The notes: generated from the letters alone by a model not told the origin. A stretch of 35,215 nucleotides of DNA from Eubacteriales bacterium (GCA_028706405.1 JAQWBM010000024.1:1-35215), one strand, 5' to 3'. Positions 1 through 6,716 are shown, counted from the first letter of the stretch. Made by a program: numbers and translations.

Positions 1-38
1 CCCCCCTTTTGATTGGCTATTGCAATTGTTTTTCCCAT
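1..38 (-). CDS. ParA/Soj-family ATPase, N-terminal fragment (runs off the left edge)
   Basis: Reading the minus strand from an ATG at 38 gives MGKTIAIANQKGG, the N-terminus of ParA/Soj/MinD-type ATPases up to the beginning of the deviant Walker A box (KGGxGKT). A GGAGG ribosome binding site lies at about 45-49 with normal spacing. ParA proteins are DNA-binding ATPases that act with ParB in chromosome or plasmid segregation. Only 13 residues are inside the window, so whether this is chromosomal Soj, a mobile-element ParA or another family member cannot be settled. I saw no parS-like palindrome in the upstream region. Confidence 0.8.
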   Translation of the reverse strand, partial: MGKTIAIANQKG

Positions 39-55
39 ATTAAACCTCCATAAAA

Positions 56-83
56 AATTAACTAATTTGAATTAACTAATTTG
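56..83. repeat. 14-bp tandem direct repeat, two copies
   Basis: AATTAACTAATTTG occurs twice back to back (56-69 and 70-83), between the parA ribosome binding site and the -35 box of the plus-strand promoter at 81. It lies in the parA 5' leader and could be a protein binding site or a simple slippage repeat. Confidence 0.6.
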
Positions 84-109
84 ACACGCCGAAGAGGTTT
101 TGATATTAT
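81..109 (+). promoter_or_regulatory. sigma-A type promoter for a plus-strand transcript
   Basis: TTGACA at 81-86 and TATTAT at 104-109 are separated by exactly 17 bp. Transcription would start near 116 and run away from parA into a non-coding stretch. No plus-strand gene follows, so the promoter probably serves the candidate small RNA at 116-238. Confidence 0.55.
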
Positions 110-115
110 TTAATC

Positions 116-238
116 ACGAAGGTCCTCTAAGGCTTAAACTTCAAGATATATATCTTAGATGTGCTTGGCGGATGAGTTTACAAATGCTTACCTGGCGTCG
201 GGGGAAACAACTTAAAGGTAAGCATTGTTTCTTTTTTG
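116..238 (+). ncRNA. candidate structured small RNA with its own promoter and terminator-like hairpin
   Basis: A good promoter ends at 109 and a terminator-like hairpin follows: arms 183-192 (AATGCTTACC) and 217-226 (GGTAAGCATT), perfect over 10 bp, then a T-rich run to 237. Between them are a 6-bp helix, TAAACT 135-140 with AGTTTA 175-180, enclosing a self-complementary AAGATATATATCTT at 143-156. No plausible ORF is present. I compared it mentally with common riboswitch, SRP, 6S and T-box signatures and matched none. The 24-nt loop of the terminal hairpin is longer than in a typical terminator, so it could instead be part of the RNA fold. Confidence 0.4.
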
Positions 239-240
239 TA

Positions 241-276
241 TAATAAAAATAGCCTGACATATATCCAAGCTATTTT
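241..276 (-). terminator. rho-independent terminator of the GH18 gene
   Basis: On the minus strand AAAATAGC and GCTATTTT (276-269 and 253-246) form an 8-bp stem followed by a T-rich tail toward 241. It lies about 40 bp downstream of the stop at 317. Confidence 0.55.
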
Positions 277-316
277 AGGCTAATGCAAATATTTAATTTG
301 TTTCTCTGCTCTTGAT

Positions 317-931
317 TTAGTGGTGCTTTTTATATACCATAGGCGGTCCGTAAGCGTATCCCCACTCATAAGTCATCAATAAAACTAAATCGGCTGCCTC
401 CCCCATGCCGGGATAATCATGACCCTCGTAAAGAAGTCCCGGCTGATCCGCCGAGGTCTTTGGCACCAGAGCCACAGTCACGATAAACCCTTCAGGGCGA
501 ACCCTTTCAGCTGTTCTGCGTACCAAATCGACATAGAGATCCCTGTCTGCCCGGTCTACAAATTCAAAATCAAAATCCACACCATAAAAGTCTTTTTCGT
601 TTAACATTATGTAGATATTTTCTATCAACCTGTCTCTTGCAACAGGATTATTTAGGACCTGGCTTGCCAAATGGCTGTTGAAATGTCCTTCTTCATCTAA
701 AGGTGTCAGCACCAGCAGTCCCTGGACACCATGTTCTCTGGCGGTTTCCAATACCCTTGTATCGTCGGGGGCAATCAAATCCCCCTGTGGTGTAAATCCG
801 TAACTGAAAGAAGAAACATATGTCAAATCGGGCATCCATTGTTCGAGTACCCCCTGATTGATAAACGGATAGGCATACCCATTTACGATAATCGTTCCAA
901 ATTGTGAAGCCCTAATATCATACCAAGGCAT
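317..931 (-). CDS. Truncated glycoside hydrolase family 18 protein (YaaH/SleL-like)
   Basis: 204 residues that match the front two thirds of the GH18 catalytic domain of spore cortex/peptidoglycan N-acetylglucosaminidases of the YaaH/SleL group. Visible landmarks are DLTYVSSFSYGFTPQGDL, the catalytic DxxDxDxE element as YGVDFDFEFV (Glu about residue 123), PKTSADQPGLLYEGHDYP and LMTYEWGYAYGPPM. The protein stops six residues after GPPM, whereas the family continues for about 110-120 more residues forming the last strands of the barrel; no continuation is visible in other frames downstream. The N-terminal LysM repeats of SleL are also absent, although the start at 931 has a strong GGGAGGTG site. 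It is probably an inactive, truncated gene. Confidence 0.75.
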   Translation of the reverse strand: MPWYDIRASQFGTIIVNGYAYPFINQGVLEQWMPDLTYVSSFSYGFTPQGDLIAPDDTRVLETAREHGVQGLLVLTPLDEEGHFNSHLASQVLNNPVARDRLIENIYIMLNEKDFYGVDFDFEFVDRADRDLYVDLVRRTAERVRPEGFIVTVALVPKTSADQPGLLYEGHDYPGMGEAADLVLLMTYEWGYAYGPPMVYKKHH

Positions 932-998
932 AATTCCACCTCCCTGCCTAATAAGATATGTATTTTAAGAGGCTTTTATGACCTTAGTTTTGATACGC

Positions 999-1130
999 TT
1001 ATTCTTCCATATTTATAGTAGCAATCTCCGAATCTACCGGCGGTTTGCCAACAGCAGCAAATACCGTTGCTGACATCAGTGCAATAACAAGTAATGTTAC
1101 CGTTATAATTTTTAACGTGTTTCCCGTCCT
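999..1130 (-). CDS. Small putative exported or membrane peptide (44 aa)
   Basis: From an ATG at 1130 (RBS-like AAAGGA just upstream) the ORF encodes a basic start (MRTGNTLK), a hydrophobic stretch of about 17 residues (IITVTLLVIALMSATVF) ending in AA and a short polar tail rich in acidic residues. This is signal-peptide or single-span-anchor architecture. The frame stays open upstream to a possible start at 1199, but those residues look non-coding. I do not recognise a family. It could be a small exported peptide or the amputated N-terminus of a larger secreted protein, like its truncated neighbour. Confidence 0.35.
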   Translation of the reverse strand, partial: RTGNTLKIITVTLLVIALMSATVFAAVGKPPVDSEIATINMEE

Positions 1131-1312
1131 CATTTTTCCTTTCCCAGCTTTCTCTTTTGATACACCTTCTGTAGTTATTATGACGAGTTCTGCACTCAAG
1201 AAGTTCCGCTTTTTTTGTGAAAAAGTTTATACAGACTAATGAAGAACCAGCTTATCCACTTGTTTCAGACTTTCAAGAATTCCTCCAATAGAAAGCTCTT
1301 TAAATCACAAGA

Positions 1313-1344
1313 CCCTTTATACATAAATAGAATATGATAAAGGG
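1313..1344 (-). terminator. possible terminator downstream of the MFS gene
   Basis: CCCTTTAT (1313-1320) and ATAAAGGG (1337-1344) form a perfect 8-bp stem with a 16-nt loop, about 65 bp past the MFS stop codon. The T-tract on the minus strand is poor, so termination is uncertain. Confidence 0.35.
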
Positions 1345-1407
1345 CCGAGTTTATGAAACATATTAATGAATGAGTGAAAACATAATAAAGCAGCTTGACA
1401 GCTAAAC

Positions 1408-2748
1408 TTATTCTGTTATTTCCTCAAGTGATTTACCCATGGTTTCTTTGCCGAAAATCGCTACTATGATAGCTACGAAGGCAAATACGCCTGTAAGGAG
1501 AATAAATACATAACCGAAGCCTGTCTCGTCACCAAATGTGTTATAAATGACAGGAACTACCATAGGCGCTATAAATGCGCCTATTCTGCCGAATGCAGCC
1601 GCCCATCCGGTGCCGCTTCCTCTGGCAATAGTAGGATATACTTCTGGTGTGTAGGCATAAACGCAGCCCCATGCACCAAGGCTGAAAAAATATAGCAGTG
1701 ATCCGTAAATCAGTAGCTGAGTTGCGCTGTCTCCGTGACCGAACAGCCAGGCGGCAATTGCTGTACCTGCAAAATATATGCTTAACACCGGTTTGCGACC
1801 GATTTTTTCAACCAGATATGCTGCGCTGAAGTACCCAGGCAACTGTGCCAAACACATAATTAATGTAAACTCGAAGCTTTTAACCAAACCAAACCCCTGA
1901 GCTACCAATAAAGATGGAGTCCATATAACAAATCCATAATATCCGAAATTAATACCAAACCAAATCACCCAAAGTACGGCGGTACTCCTGATGTATTTAG
2001 CAGACCAAAGCTCAACCAAAGACATGCGCATTTTCATTTTATTTGTCTGATCTACCTGGTGGTTTTCAATTGGGTATTCCTCAAATCCCGCTTCTTTTTC
2101 CATTTTTCGAACCAGAAGATCTGCTGCTTCTGCTTTCCCTGCCTTTTCCAGGTAACGCGGTGACTCCGGTACTGCTTTTCGCAAATATGCCGCAAATAAT
2201 GCCGGTACGGCGCCAACCCATAATGCCATTCTCCATCCATACACAGGAATAAGCAAATATGCTACCAAGGCTGCCAGAATCCAGCCCCAAGCCCAAAAGC
2301 TTTCCAGAACAATCACATTTCGTCCACGTATTTTTTTAGGAGAAAACTCGCTGATCAATGTGGATGCTGCCGGTAATTCTCCGCCCAGTCCAAACCCCGT
2401 TATGAACCTGAATATAATGAGCATGGTATAATTTACTGAAAACCCTGATATGCCACTGGCTAAACCGTATATTACCAAGGTCCACATGATAACTGTCCTT
2501 CTGCCCCATTTGTCCGCTGCCATTCCCGATAATGCGGCTCCAACAATCATGCCCAACATTCCTGCGCTTACCAATAAGCCTTTCTGACTTGTACTCAATT
2601 CCCAATCTGCTCCGATAGAAGCTATCACGCCAGCTACCATTCCCTGATCCATAGCATCAAACAACCAACCAATCCCTGTTATCAACAATATCTTTCTCAG
2701 CATGGAAGTTGACGGCAACCTATCTATTCGACTTGCTATATGGTACAT
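1408..2748 (-). CDS. MFS transporter, metabolite:H+ symporter (sugar-porter/NiaP-like)
   Basis: 446 residues with about 12 hydrophobic segments, typical major facilitator length. Family signatures: DKWGRR between TM2 and TM3, RFITGFGLGGELPAA in TM4, PESPRYLEKAGK before the central loop, and EKIGRKP between TM8 and TM9. This pattern is that of the sugar-porter-like metabolite:H+ symporters that include the niacin transporter NiaP and aromatic acid permeases; the substrate cannot be read from sequence. The start at 2748 has a GAGGAG site. It is monocistronic: the MerR gene upstream ends in a strong terminator, and a promoter with palindromic operators lies at 2788-2851, so substrate-responsive repression is likely. 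Confidence 0.8.
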   Translation of the reverse strand: MYHIASRIDRLPSTSMLRKILLITGIGWLFDAMDQGMVAGVIASIGADWELSTSQKGLLVSAGMLGMIVGAALSGMAADKWGRRTVIMWTLVIYGLASGISGFSVNYTMLIIFRFITGFGLGGELPAASTLISEFSPKKIRGRNVIVLESFWAWGWILAALVAYLLIPVYGWRMALWVGAVPALFAAYLRKAVPESPRYLEKAGKAEAADLLVRKMEKEAGFEEYPIENHQVDQTNKMKMRMSLVELWSAKYIRSTAVLWVIWFGINFGYYGFVIWTPSLLVAQGFGLVKSFEFTLIMCLAQLPGYFSAAYLVEKIGRKPVLSIYFAGTAIAAWLFGHGDSATQLLIYGSLLYFFSLGAWGCVYAYTPEVYPTIARGSGTGWAAAFGRIGAFIAPMVVPVIYNTFGDETGFGYVFILLTGVFAFVAIIVAIFGKETMGKSLEEITE

Positions 2749-2787
2749 TTCTATCTCTCCTCTTTATCTAAGATATGTCATGTATTA

Positions 2788-2807
2788 ACATGTGATTATT
2801 CACATGT
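2788..2807. promoter_or_regulatory. perfect inverted repeat in the leader of the MFS gene (operator candidate)
   Basis: ACATGTGATTATTCACATGT has 8-bp perfect arms around TTAT. It lies just downstream of the predicted transcription start of the MFS gene, with further TCATGT half-sites nearby (2775-2783 and 2812-2818). This position suits a repressor operator. The cognate regulator is unknown; the adjacent MerR protein normally binds within promoter spacers instead. Confidence 0.5.
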
Positions 2808-2822
2808 CTTGTCATGTGCCCA

Positions 2823-2851
2823 AGTATATCACATCAGTCTGATGTAATCAA
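2823..2851 (-). promoter_or_regulatory. promoter of the MFS gene with a palindrome filling its spacer
   Basis: On the minus strand TTGATT (2851-2846) and TATACT (2828-2823) are 17 bp apart. The spacer holds the palindrome ACATCAGACTGATGT (2845-2831, 6-bp perfect arms), so a protein bound there would block RNA polymerase directly. Confidence 0.55.
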
Positions 2852-2924
2852 GAAATTATTACTTTAATTATTTATATATTTATGCTAATGCCAATATTTA
2901 TTCCAAAGCAGAAGCAAAGGCATA

Positions 2925-2966
2925 AAAAGCCGCCCTCCATGACACCGTTGGGTCATTAAAGGGCGG
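2925..2966 (-). terminator. terminator of the MerR gene
   Basis: Arms at 2930-2936 and 2960-2966 (CCGCCCT / AGGGCGG), with extra pairing inside (TGAC / GTCA), followed on the minus strand by CTTTTTAT. The plus strand also has a T-rich tail, so it may work in both directions. It separates the regulator from the MFS gene. Confidence 0.75.
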
Positions 2967-2978
2967 TCCTTTTGTTTT

Positions 2979-3797
2979 TCATATTTGTTTCAAGTACTTT
3001 GCATATCTTGTGTTGAACTTCATTATTAATTGGTCTATATCGTTAAATAAGTCCAGATTAATCATAATAAAATTATGTAGTTTGTAATACTCCTCAATCT
3101 TGTTTTGATTGGTGGAATTTGCATAATACCCTTCCAATGATTCTCTTGTCAGCAAAACACCTTCTCTTTCTTCGGATAAATGTTTTTCTTCCTCATATAT
3201 CTGTGCGTATATTTCATCGACCAGCTTTTTAATATCATTCGGAAATTCAATTTCCTTAACATCATCGAGCTTTCTTAGCAATTCATTCCAAGCATTGATT
3301 TTCTCGTCTGTATCCAAAGGAGCATTTAAATAGTTATTATAAAATATGGCCAGAAATTTCCCCATTGATCCCGGGAAAACACGTTCAAGCTCCTTGCCCA
3401 AGTTTCCGAAGCCATTCACTATCTCGTCCAGCCTATAATCAAAATCTACCAACGTATCATTAGAAAAGTCATTGTCTGAAATATCCTTTGCTATCAATTC
3501 ATTGATTATTATTTTGTTCATCATCAATTCATTAATTTTTACGTTTGTGTAGATTAATTGTTCCTTCAATATGTCTTTTAAGGAGATTGATTGGTTGATA
3601 ATTTCGGCTATTGCTTTGATCGGAACAGCCAGCCTTCTCAATATGTTTATCTTAATTAGCTTCCTGACATCATCTTCCGTGTATTTACGATAGTTATTAC
3701 TCGGATCCTTTTCAGGGCGGATCAATCCTTCGCTTTCATAATAGTAAATCGCTTTTTTCGTAAGTCTGGTTTCCTTCATGACTTCGTTTATTCTCAT
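2979..3797 (-). CDS. MerR-family transcriptional regulator
   Basis: 272 residues. The N-terminal 70 form the MerR winged helix: MRINEVMKETRLTKKAIYYY followed by ESEGLIRPEKD.SNNYRKY and a dimerisation helix at about 75-110. The 160-residue C-terminal part is helical and shows no cysteine pattern of a metal sensor, so a small-molecule ligand is more likely. ATG at 3797 follows AGGGGG at normal spacing. The promoter immediately upstream has a 19-bp spacer and central palindrome, typical of MerR-activated promoters, so the protein probably regulates itself. No effector gene is co-transcribed, which leaves its target open. Confidence 0.85.
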   Translation of the reverse strand: MRINEVMKETRLTKKAIYYYESEGLIRPEKDPSNNYRKYTEDDVRKLIKINILRRLAVPIKAIAEIINQSISLKDILKEQLIYTNVKINELMMNKIIINELIAKDISDNDFSNDTLVDFDYRLDEIVNGFGNLGKELERVFPGSMGKFLAIFYNNYLNAPLDTDEKINAWNELLRKLDDVKEIEFPNDIKKLVDEIYAQIYEEEKHLSEEREGVLLTRESLEGYYANSTNQNKIEEYYKLHNFIMINLDLFNDIDQLIMKFNTRYAKYLKQI

Positions 3798-3818
3798 TGC
3801 ATCTACCCCCTAAACCAA

Positions 3819-3849
3819 ACTATAAAATATACCCTAAGGGGATAGTCAA
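3819..3849 (-). promoter_or_regulatory. MerR-type promoter with 19-bp spacer (autoregulation)
   Basis: On the minus strand TTGACT (3849-3844) and TATAGT (3824-3819) are 19 bp apart, too long for unaided RNA polymerase and diagnostic of MerR-family activation by DNA distortion. The spacer contains the near palindrome TATCCCCTTAGGGTATA, the expected MerR-family dimer site. Confidence 0.7.
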
Positions 3850-3856
3850 GAGTTAT

Positions 3857-4441
3857 TTACAGTATCTTCTTAAATGCTTCATAAGCGATGTCATGAATTA
3901 TCTTGTGACCGGAAGGTTTCAGATGAAGCCCGTCTATATAATAGTTATTTAATGGCGTCCCCTCTGTTCTTTTAGAGAATTCCTCAAAGAAATCAATGCG
4001 ATTTACATGAAATGAGTCGCAAAAGTCAATACTCCATCGCTGAAATTCCAATTGCTTCTTTAGAACTATATTGAAATCCGTAAAGTCCATCCAATCTCCT
4101 CGGATCTTATCGGGGATACATTCCGTTACGGTGCCAAGAATCGGTATAATATTGTTGTGATATGCCTGATGCACCATAGACATTATATTTGCCTGGACGG
4201 AAGAAACGGACGCGCAGCAGATAAAATCATTGATTCCGCCAATCATTAAAACGTATTTCGGTTTTTCCGAAACTACATCACGCTCAAATCTGGCAAGCAT
4301 GCCACCCGAGGTGTCACCATTTATTCCTTTATTTATAAATGTGTGCCGGTTAAACGAATCAGACAGCTGCCCCAACCAACTTTCCTTTTTATTGACTCCA
4401 TAGCCACGTGTAAAGCTGTCCCCTATACAGATTATCTTCAT
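3857..4441 (-). CDS. SGNH/GDSL-family hydrolase
   Basis: 194 residues from the ATG at 4441, which follows AAGAGG at short spacing; an upstream in-frame ATG at 4504 would add 21 charged residues and is less likely. All SGNH blocks are visible: block I IICIGDSFTRGYG (nucleophile Ser), block II Gly in NKGINGDTSGG, block III GGINDF (Asn), block V DGLHLKPSGH (Asp and His). These serine hydrolases cleave esters or thioesters (TesA, acetyl-esterases); no signal peptide is present, so it is probably cytoplasmic. It is downstream of the polymerase gene with about 80 bp to the small ORF, possibly at the end of the same transcript. Confidence 0.8.
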   Translation of the reverse strand: MKIICIGDSFTRGYGVNKKESWLGQLSDSFNRHTFINKGINGDTSGGMLARFERDVVSEKPKYVLMIGGINDFICCASVSSVQANIMSMVHQAYHNNIIPILGTVTECIPDKIRGDWMDFTDFNIVLKKQLEFQRWSIDFCDSFHVNRIDFFEEFSKRTEGTPLNNYYIDGLHLKPSGHKIIHDIAYEAFKKIL

Positions 4442-4522
4442 CCTCTTATTCCTTTCATTTATCCTTAGCTCTAAATAGTTGTTGTTCTTTCTTGCTTTCT
4501 TCATTATACAATAACATCTGAC

Positions 4523-4789
4523 CTACATTTTATAAAGCTCCCATCGACAATCAGAAATTAAATACTTCAATTCATAAAGCTTTGCGGTTCCATCAACTTC
4601 ACTTTGGCATAAATATACGAAAGCCTTGATTCCTGCCACTTTTGTTTCCTCAATCATGAGGATTTTATCTATCTTTATTTCGTGATAAACCTCTTTTTTA
4701 TCTGCGTATCTAAATTTATATGGAATTGGCTTTTCTTTACTCTTAAACTTAACAATCGTATCTATTGGCTCTGACAATATTCTCATCAT
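4523..4789 (-). CDS. Small protein translationally coupled to the Y-family polymerase
   Basis: About 88 residues, basic and beta-rich in appearance (FKSKEKPIPYKFRYADKKE), with no recognised domain. Its ATG at 4789 overlaps the polymerase stop codon as ATGA, and GGGAGGG sits inside the end of the polymerase gene at 4795-4801. A GTG start at 4795 would fall inside that ribosome binding site and is rejected. Small ORFs in this position after polymerase IV-like genes occur in other Clostridia as far as I recall, so a role in the damage response is plausible but inferred from position only. Confidence 0.65.
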   Translation of the reverse strand: MMRILSEPIDTIVKFKSKEKPIPYKFRYADKKEVYHEIKIDKILMIEETKVAGIKAFVYLCQSEVDGTAKLYELKYLISDCRWELYKM

Positions 4790-6033
4790 CTGCACCCTCC
4801 CATCATAATGAAATCACTATCATTTATACCGCTCTGAACTTCATTGATATTTCCGTTTGCAAAGCTACCTCTGATTATTGATTTCGTTCCATATTTTGCG
4901 CGTATTTTGTCTACCGCACTGTCCAGAGCCTGTAATTTCTCCACATCTTTTTTGTCAAATAAAGAAATTTGTCTTGAGTCGTCAGACTGAAAATCCGAAA
5001 CATGCACTCCTAAAAGTCTGATTGGTTCTCCTTTCCAGCTCTGCTCAAATAGAAGACATACATATTCATAAATTTCCGTTGTTGTATTTATACAATATGA
5101 AATCTTTAGCTGATGACTATAACGTATAAATCCATCGGTCTTTATTGAAACGGAAACTAAAGATGTCATATAACCTAGCCTTCTTAGGCGCATTGCGACA
5201 CGCTCTGTCAATGACAGAAGAATCTTAAGGGCTTCTTCACGTTTTGTCACATCATAACTAATGGTAGTGCTGTTTCCAATTCCCTTTTGAATTATCTCAC
5301 TTTTTAAAGTCACTTCCGAATCATCAATTCCATTCGCTAATCTCCAAACCAGGATTCCTTGCGACTTTAATAATGCTTTCATATGGTTTTTATCTGACCT
5401 CGCCAAATCTCCGATTGTATTAATGTTGATTTTTTGGAGTTTCTGAGAAGTGACTCTGCCACACATAAAAAGTTCACCTACCGGCAGCGGCCATATCTTT
5501 TTTTCCATTTCTTCTGGCCAGAGGGTATGAACCATATCAGGCTTTTTTAATTCCCCAGCCATTTTTGCCAAGATTTTATTACAGGAAACTCCGATATTTA
5601 CTGTGAAGCCAAGTTCATTTTTGATTCTCTCCTTGATTTTATATGCAGTTTTGACAGGATCACCAAACCTTCCTTGGGATGCAGTGTAATCTAAAAAACA
5701 CTCATCAATACTATATCTTTCCACCAATGGTGAATATTCAAGTAATATAGAATACATCTTATCGCTGCAACGCATATATAAATCATAGTTGGGTGGATAT
5801 ACTGCCATATCAGGGCACTTTTGTTTTGCTTCAAATAGGCTTTGTCCCGTTGATATCCCATATTTTTTGACAGAAATTGATTTAGCCAATATAATGCCGT
5901 GCCTTTTTAGCGGGTTACCTGAAATCACTGATGGTATTTCTCTTATATCGATTGGATACCCTTTTTCCAGCATGTCTGCTGCCGTCCAGCTTAGGTAAGC
6001 TGAATTTGCATCTATGTGAAATATGATTCTCAT
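4786..6033 (-). CDS. dinB: Y-family DNA polymerase (DinB/polymerase IV-like)
   Basis: 415 residues from ATG 6033 (AAGGTG upstream). Error-prone translesion polymerase. Motifs: metal-binding FHIDANSAYLSW at the N-terminus, catalytic YSIDECFLDY, GVSCNKILAKMAG in the palm, helix-hairpin-helix-like region LQKININTIGDLA, then the little-finger domain. Near the C-terminus QISLFD matches the beta-clamp binding motif QxSLF. The promoter carries a LexA box, so expression is SOS-inducible. It heads a transcript with the small coupled ORF and perhaps the SGNH hydrolase. It may be a DinB paralogue of the Firmicute YqjW type; the exact subfamily is unsure. Confidence 0.9.
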   Translation of the reverse strand: MRIIFHIDANSAYLSWTAADMLEKGYPIDIREIPSVISGNPLKRHGIILAKSISVKKYGISTGQSLFEAKQKCPDMAVYPPNYDLYMRCSDKMYSILLEYSPLVERYSIDECFLDYTASQGRFGDPVKTAYKIKERIKNELGFTVNIGVSCNKILAKMAGELKKPDMVHTLWPEEMEKKIWPLPVGELFMCGRVTSQKLQKININTIGDLARSDKNHMKALLKSQGILVWRLANGIDDSEVTLKSEIIQKGIGNSTTISYDVTKREEALKILLSLTERVAMRLRRLGYMTSLVSVSIKTDGFIRYSHQLKISYCINTTTEIYEYVCLLFEQSWKGEPIRLLGVHVSDFQSDDSRQISLFDKKDVEKLQALDSAVDKIRAKYGTKSIIRGSFANGNINEVQSGINDSDFIMMGGCR

Positions 6034-6063
6034 AAAACACCTTCTTCGCATCGTTCTAAAGAT

Positions 6064-6092
6064 ATAATATCAGAACACCCGTTCTTTTTCAA
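6064..6092 (-). promoter_or_regulatory. LexA-controlled promoter of the polymerase gene
   Basis: TTGAAA (6092-6087) and TATTAT (6069-6064) on the minus strand are 17 bp apart. Between them AGAAC-GGGT-GTTCT (6085-6072) is a perfect match to the Firmicute SOS box GAAC-N4-GTTC, extended by one palindromic base pair on each side. Confidence 0.85.
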
Positions 6093-6444
6093 TGGTAATT
6101 TTAGAGAAATTATTTTAGAAAAATTAGATTGAGTAAAAATAATATAACGAGACAAAGATATCACCCACCTCTTTAGTTAGCGGGCACAACTTAATTTCAA
6201 AGGCAGTGGGATATCCCCTGCATCGTTGAAACGCACAGATGTAAGAAAAATTTCTGCAGTCGAAATTTTTCTACTTAAGCGTTATAAAAAGAATATTTAG
6301 CTTGACAATTAAATTGTAAGCGTATAAACTTAAATTAATTCTAAATGTAATTGATTGCTGCAGGCTTAAGTCAATTTCCATTTCGACTTCTATTCTGTAG
6401 CATTTATTTTTGCACGGGAATAATATTTTTTAGGAGGTACCTGC
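6093..6444. other. dinB-cspA intergenic region with structured elements
   Basis: About 350 bp without a protein gene. It contains an imperfect long stem (6157-6168 with 6206-6215, GATAT+CCCAC against GTGGG+ATATC) enclosing 37 nt that hold a smaller CCCGC/GTGGG-type pairing, a perfect 11-bp hairpin at 6244-6272, a promoter-like TTGACA (6302-6307) with TATAAA (6323-6328) at a short 15-bp spacing, and then the cspA leader of about 110 nt. The first stem could be a decayed IS200/IS605-type end or an RNA structure; I cannot decide. Confidence 0.5.
6244..6272. repeat. perfect 11-bp inverted repeat (hairpin)
   Basis: AGAAAAATTTC and GAAATTTTTCT pair perfectly around a 7-nt loop (TGCAGTC). T-runs lie inside the arms on both strands, so it could act as a weak bidirectional terminator insulating cspA from upstream transcription. 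Confidence 0.55.
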
Positions 6445-6657
6445 ATGAACAATGGTACTGTAAAATGGTTCAACGAGAGTAAAGGTTTTGGATTTATTTC
6501 TAATGATGACGGTTCAGGGGACGTTTTTGTCCATTTCTCCGCCATACAAGAAGATGGATTTAAAACTTTATCTGAAGGTCAGAAGGTAACATATGACACA
6601 GAGGCTGATCCCAAGGATTCCAGAAAGATGCGCGCTATAAACGTACGGATTGCCTAA
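6445..6657 (+). CDS. cspA: Cold shock protein (CspA family)
   Basis: 70 residues, the usual length of a single cold shock domain. RNA-binding motifs RNP1 (KGFGFI) and RNP2 (VFVHF) are both intact within the sequence beginning [18 protein letters not shown]. Such proteins bind single-stranded RNA/DNA and act as RNA chaperones. A very strong TAGGAGGT site lies 7 nt before the ATG, and a 5' leader of roughly 110 nt precedes it, as is usual for cold-inducible csp mRNAs whose leader folds with temperature. A perfect 21-bp terminator follows. It is one of only two protein genes on this strand. Confidence 0.95.
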   Translation: MNNGTVKWFNESKGFGFISNDDGSGDVFVHFSAIQEDGFKTLSEGQKVTYDTEADPKDSRKMRAINVRIA

Positions 6658-6668
6658 CTCTTGCGATT

Positions 6669-6715
6669 AGAGGCTGTTGTGAAATGATTTTTTTAATCAT
6701 TTCACAACAGCCTCT
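6669..6715. terminator. cspA terminator, perfect 21-bp stem, probably bidirectional
   Basis: Arms 6669-6689 and 6695-6715 are perfectly complementary around a 5-nt T loop, followed by TTT on the plus strand. It sits between the convergent cspA and the ORF ending at 6717, so it can serve both. Its stem is unusually long and perfect. Confidence 0.85.
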
Positions 6716-6716
6716 T

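Noticed and set aside
39..316. Known riboswitch (lysine, glycine, c-di-AMP, c-di-GMP, cobalamin) upstream of parA
   Set aside because: Some short strings (GCCGAA, GGGGGAAAC) recalled such elements, but the conserved cores and their order do not fit.
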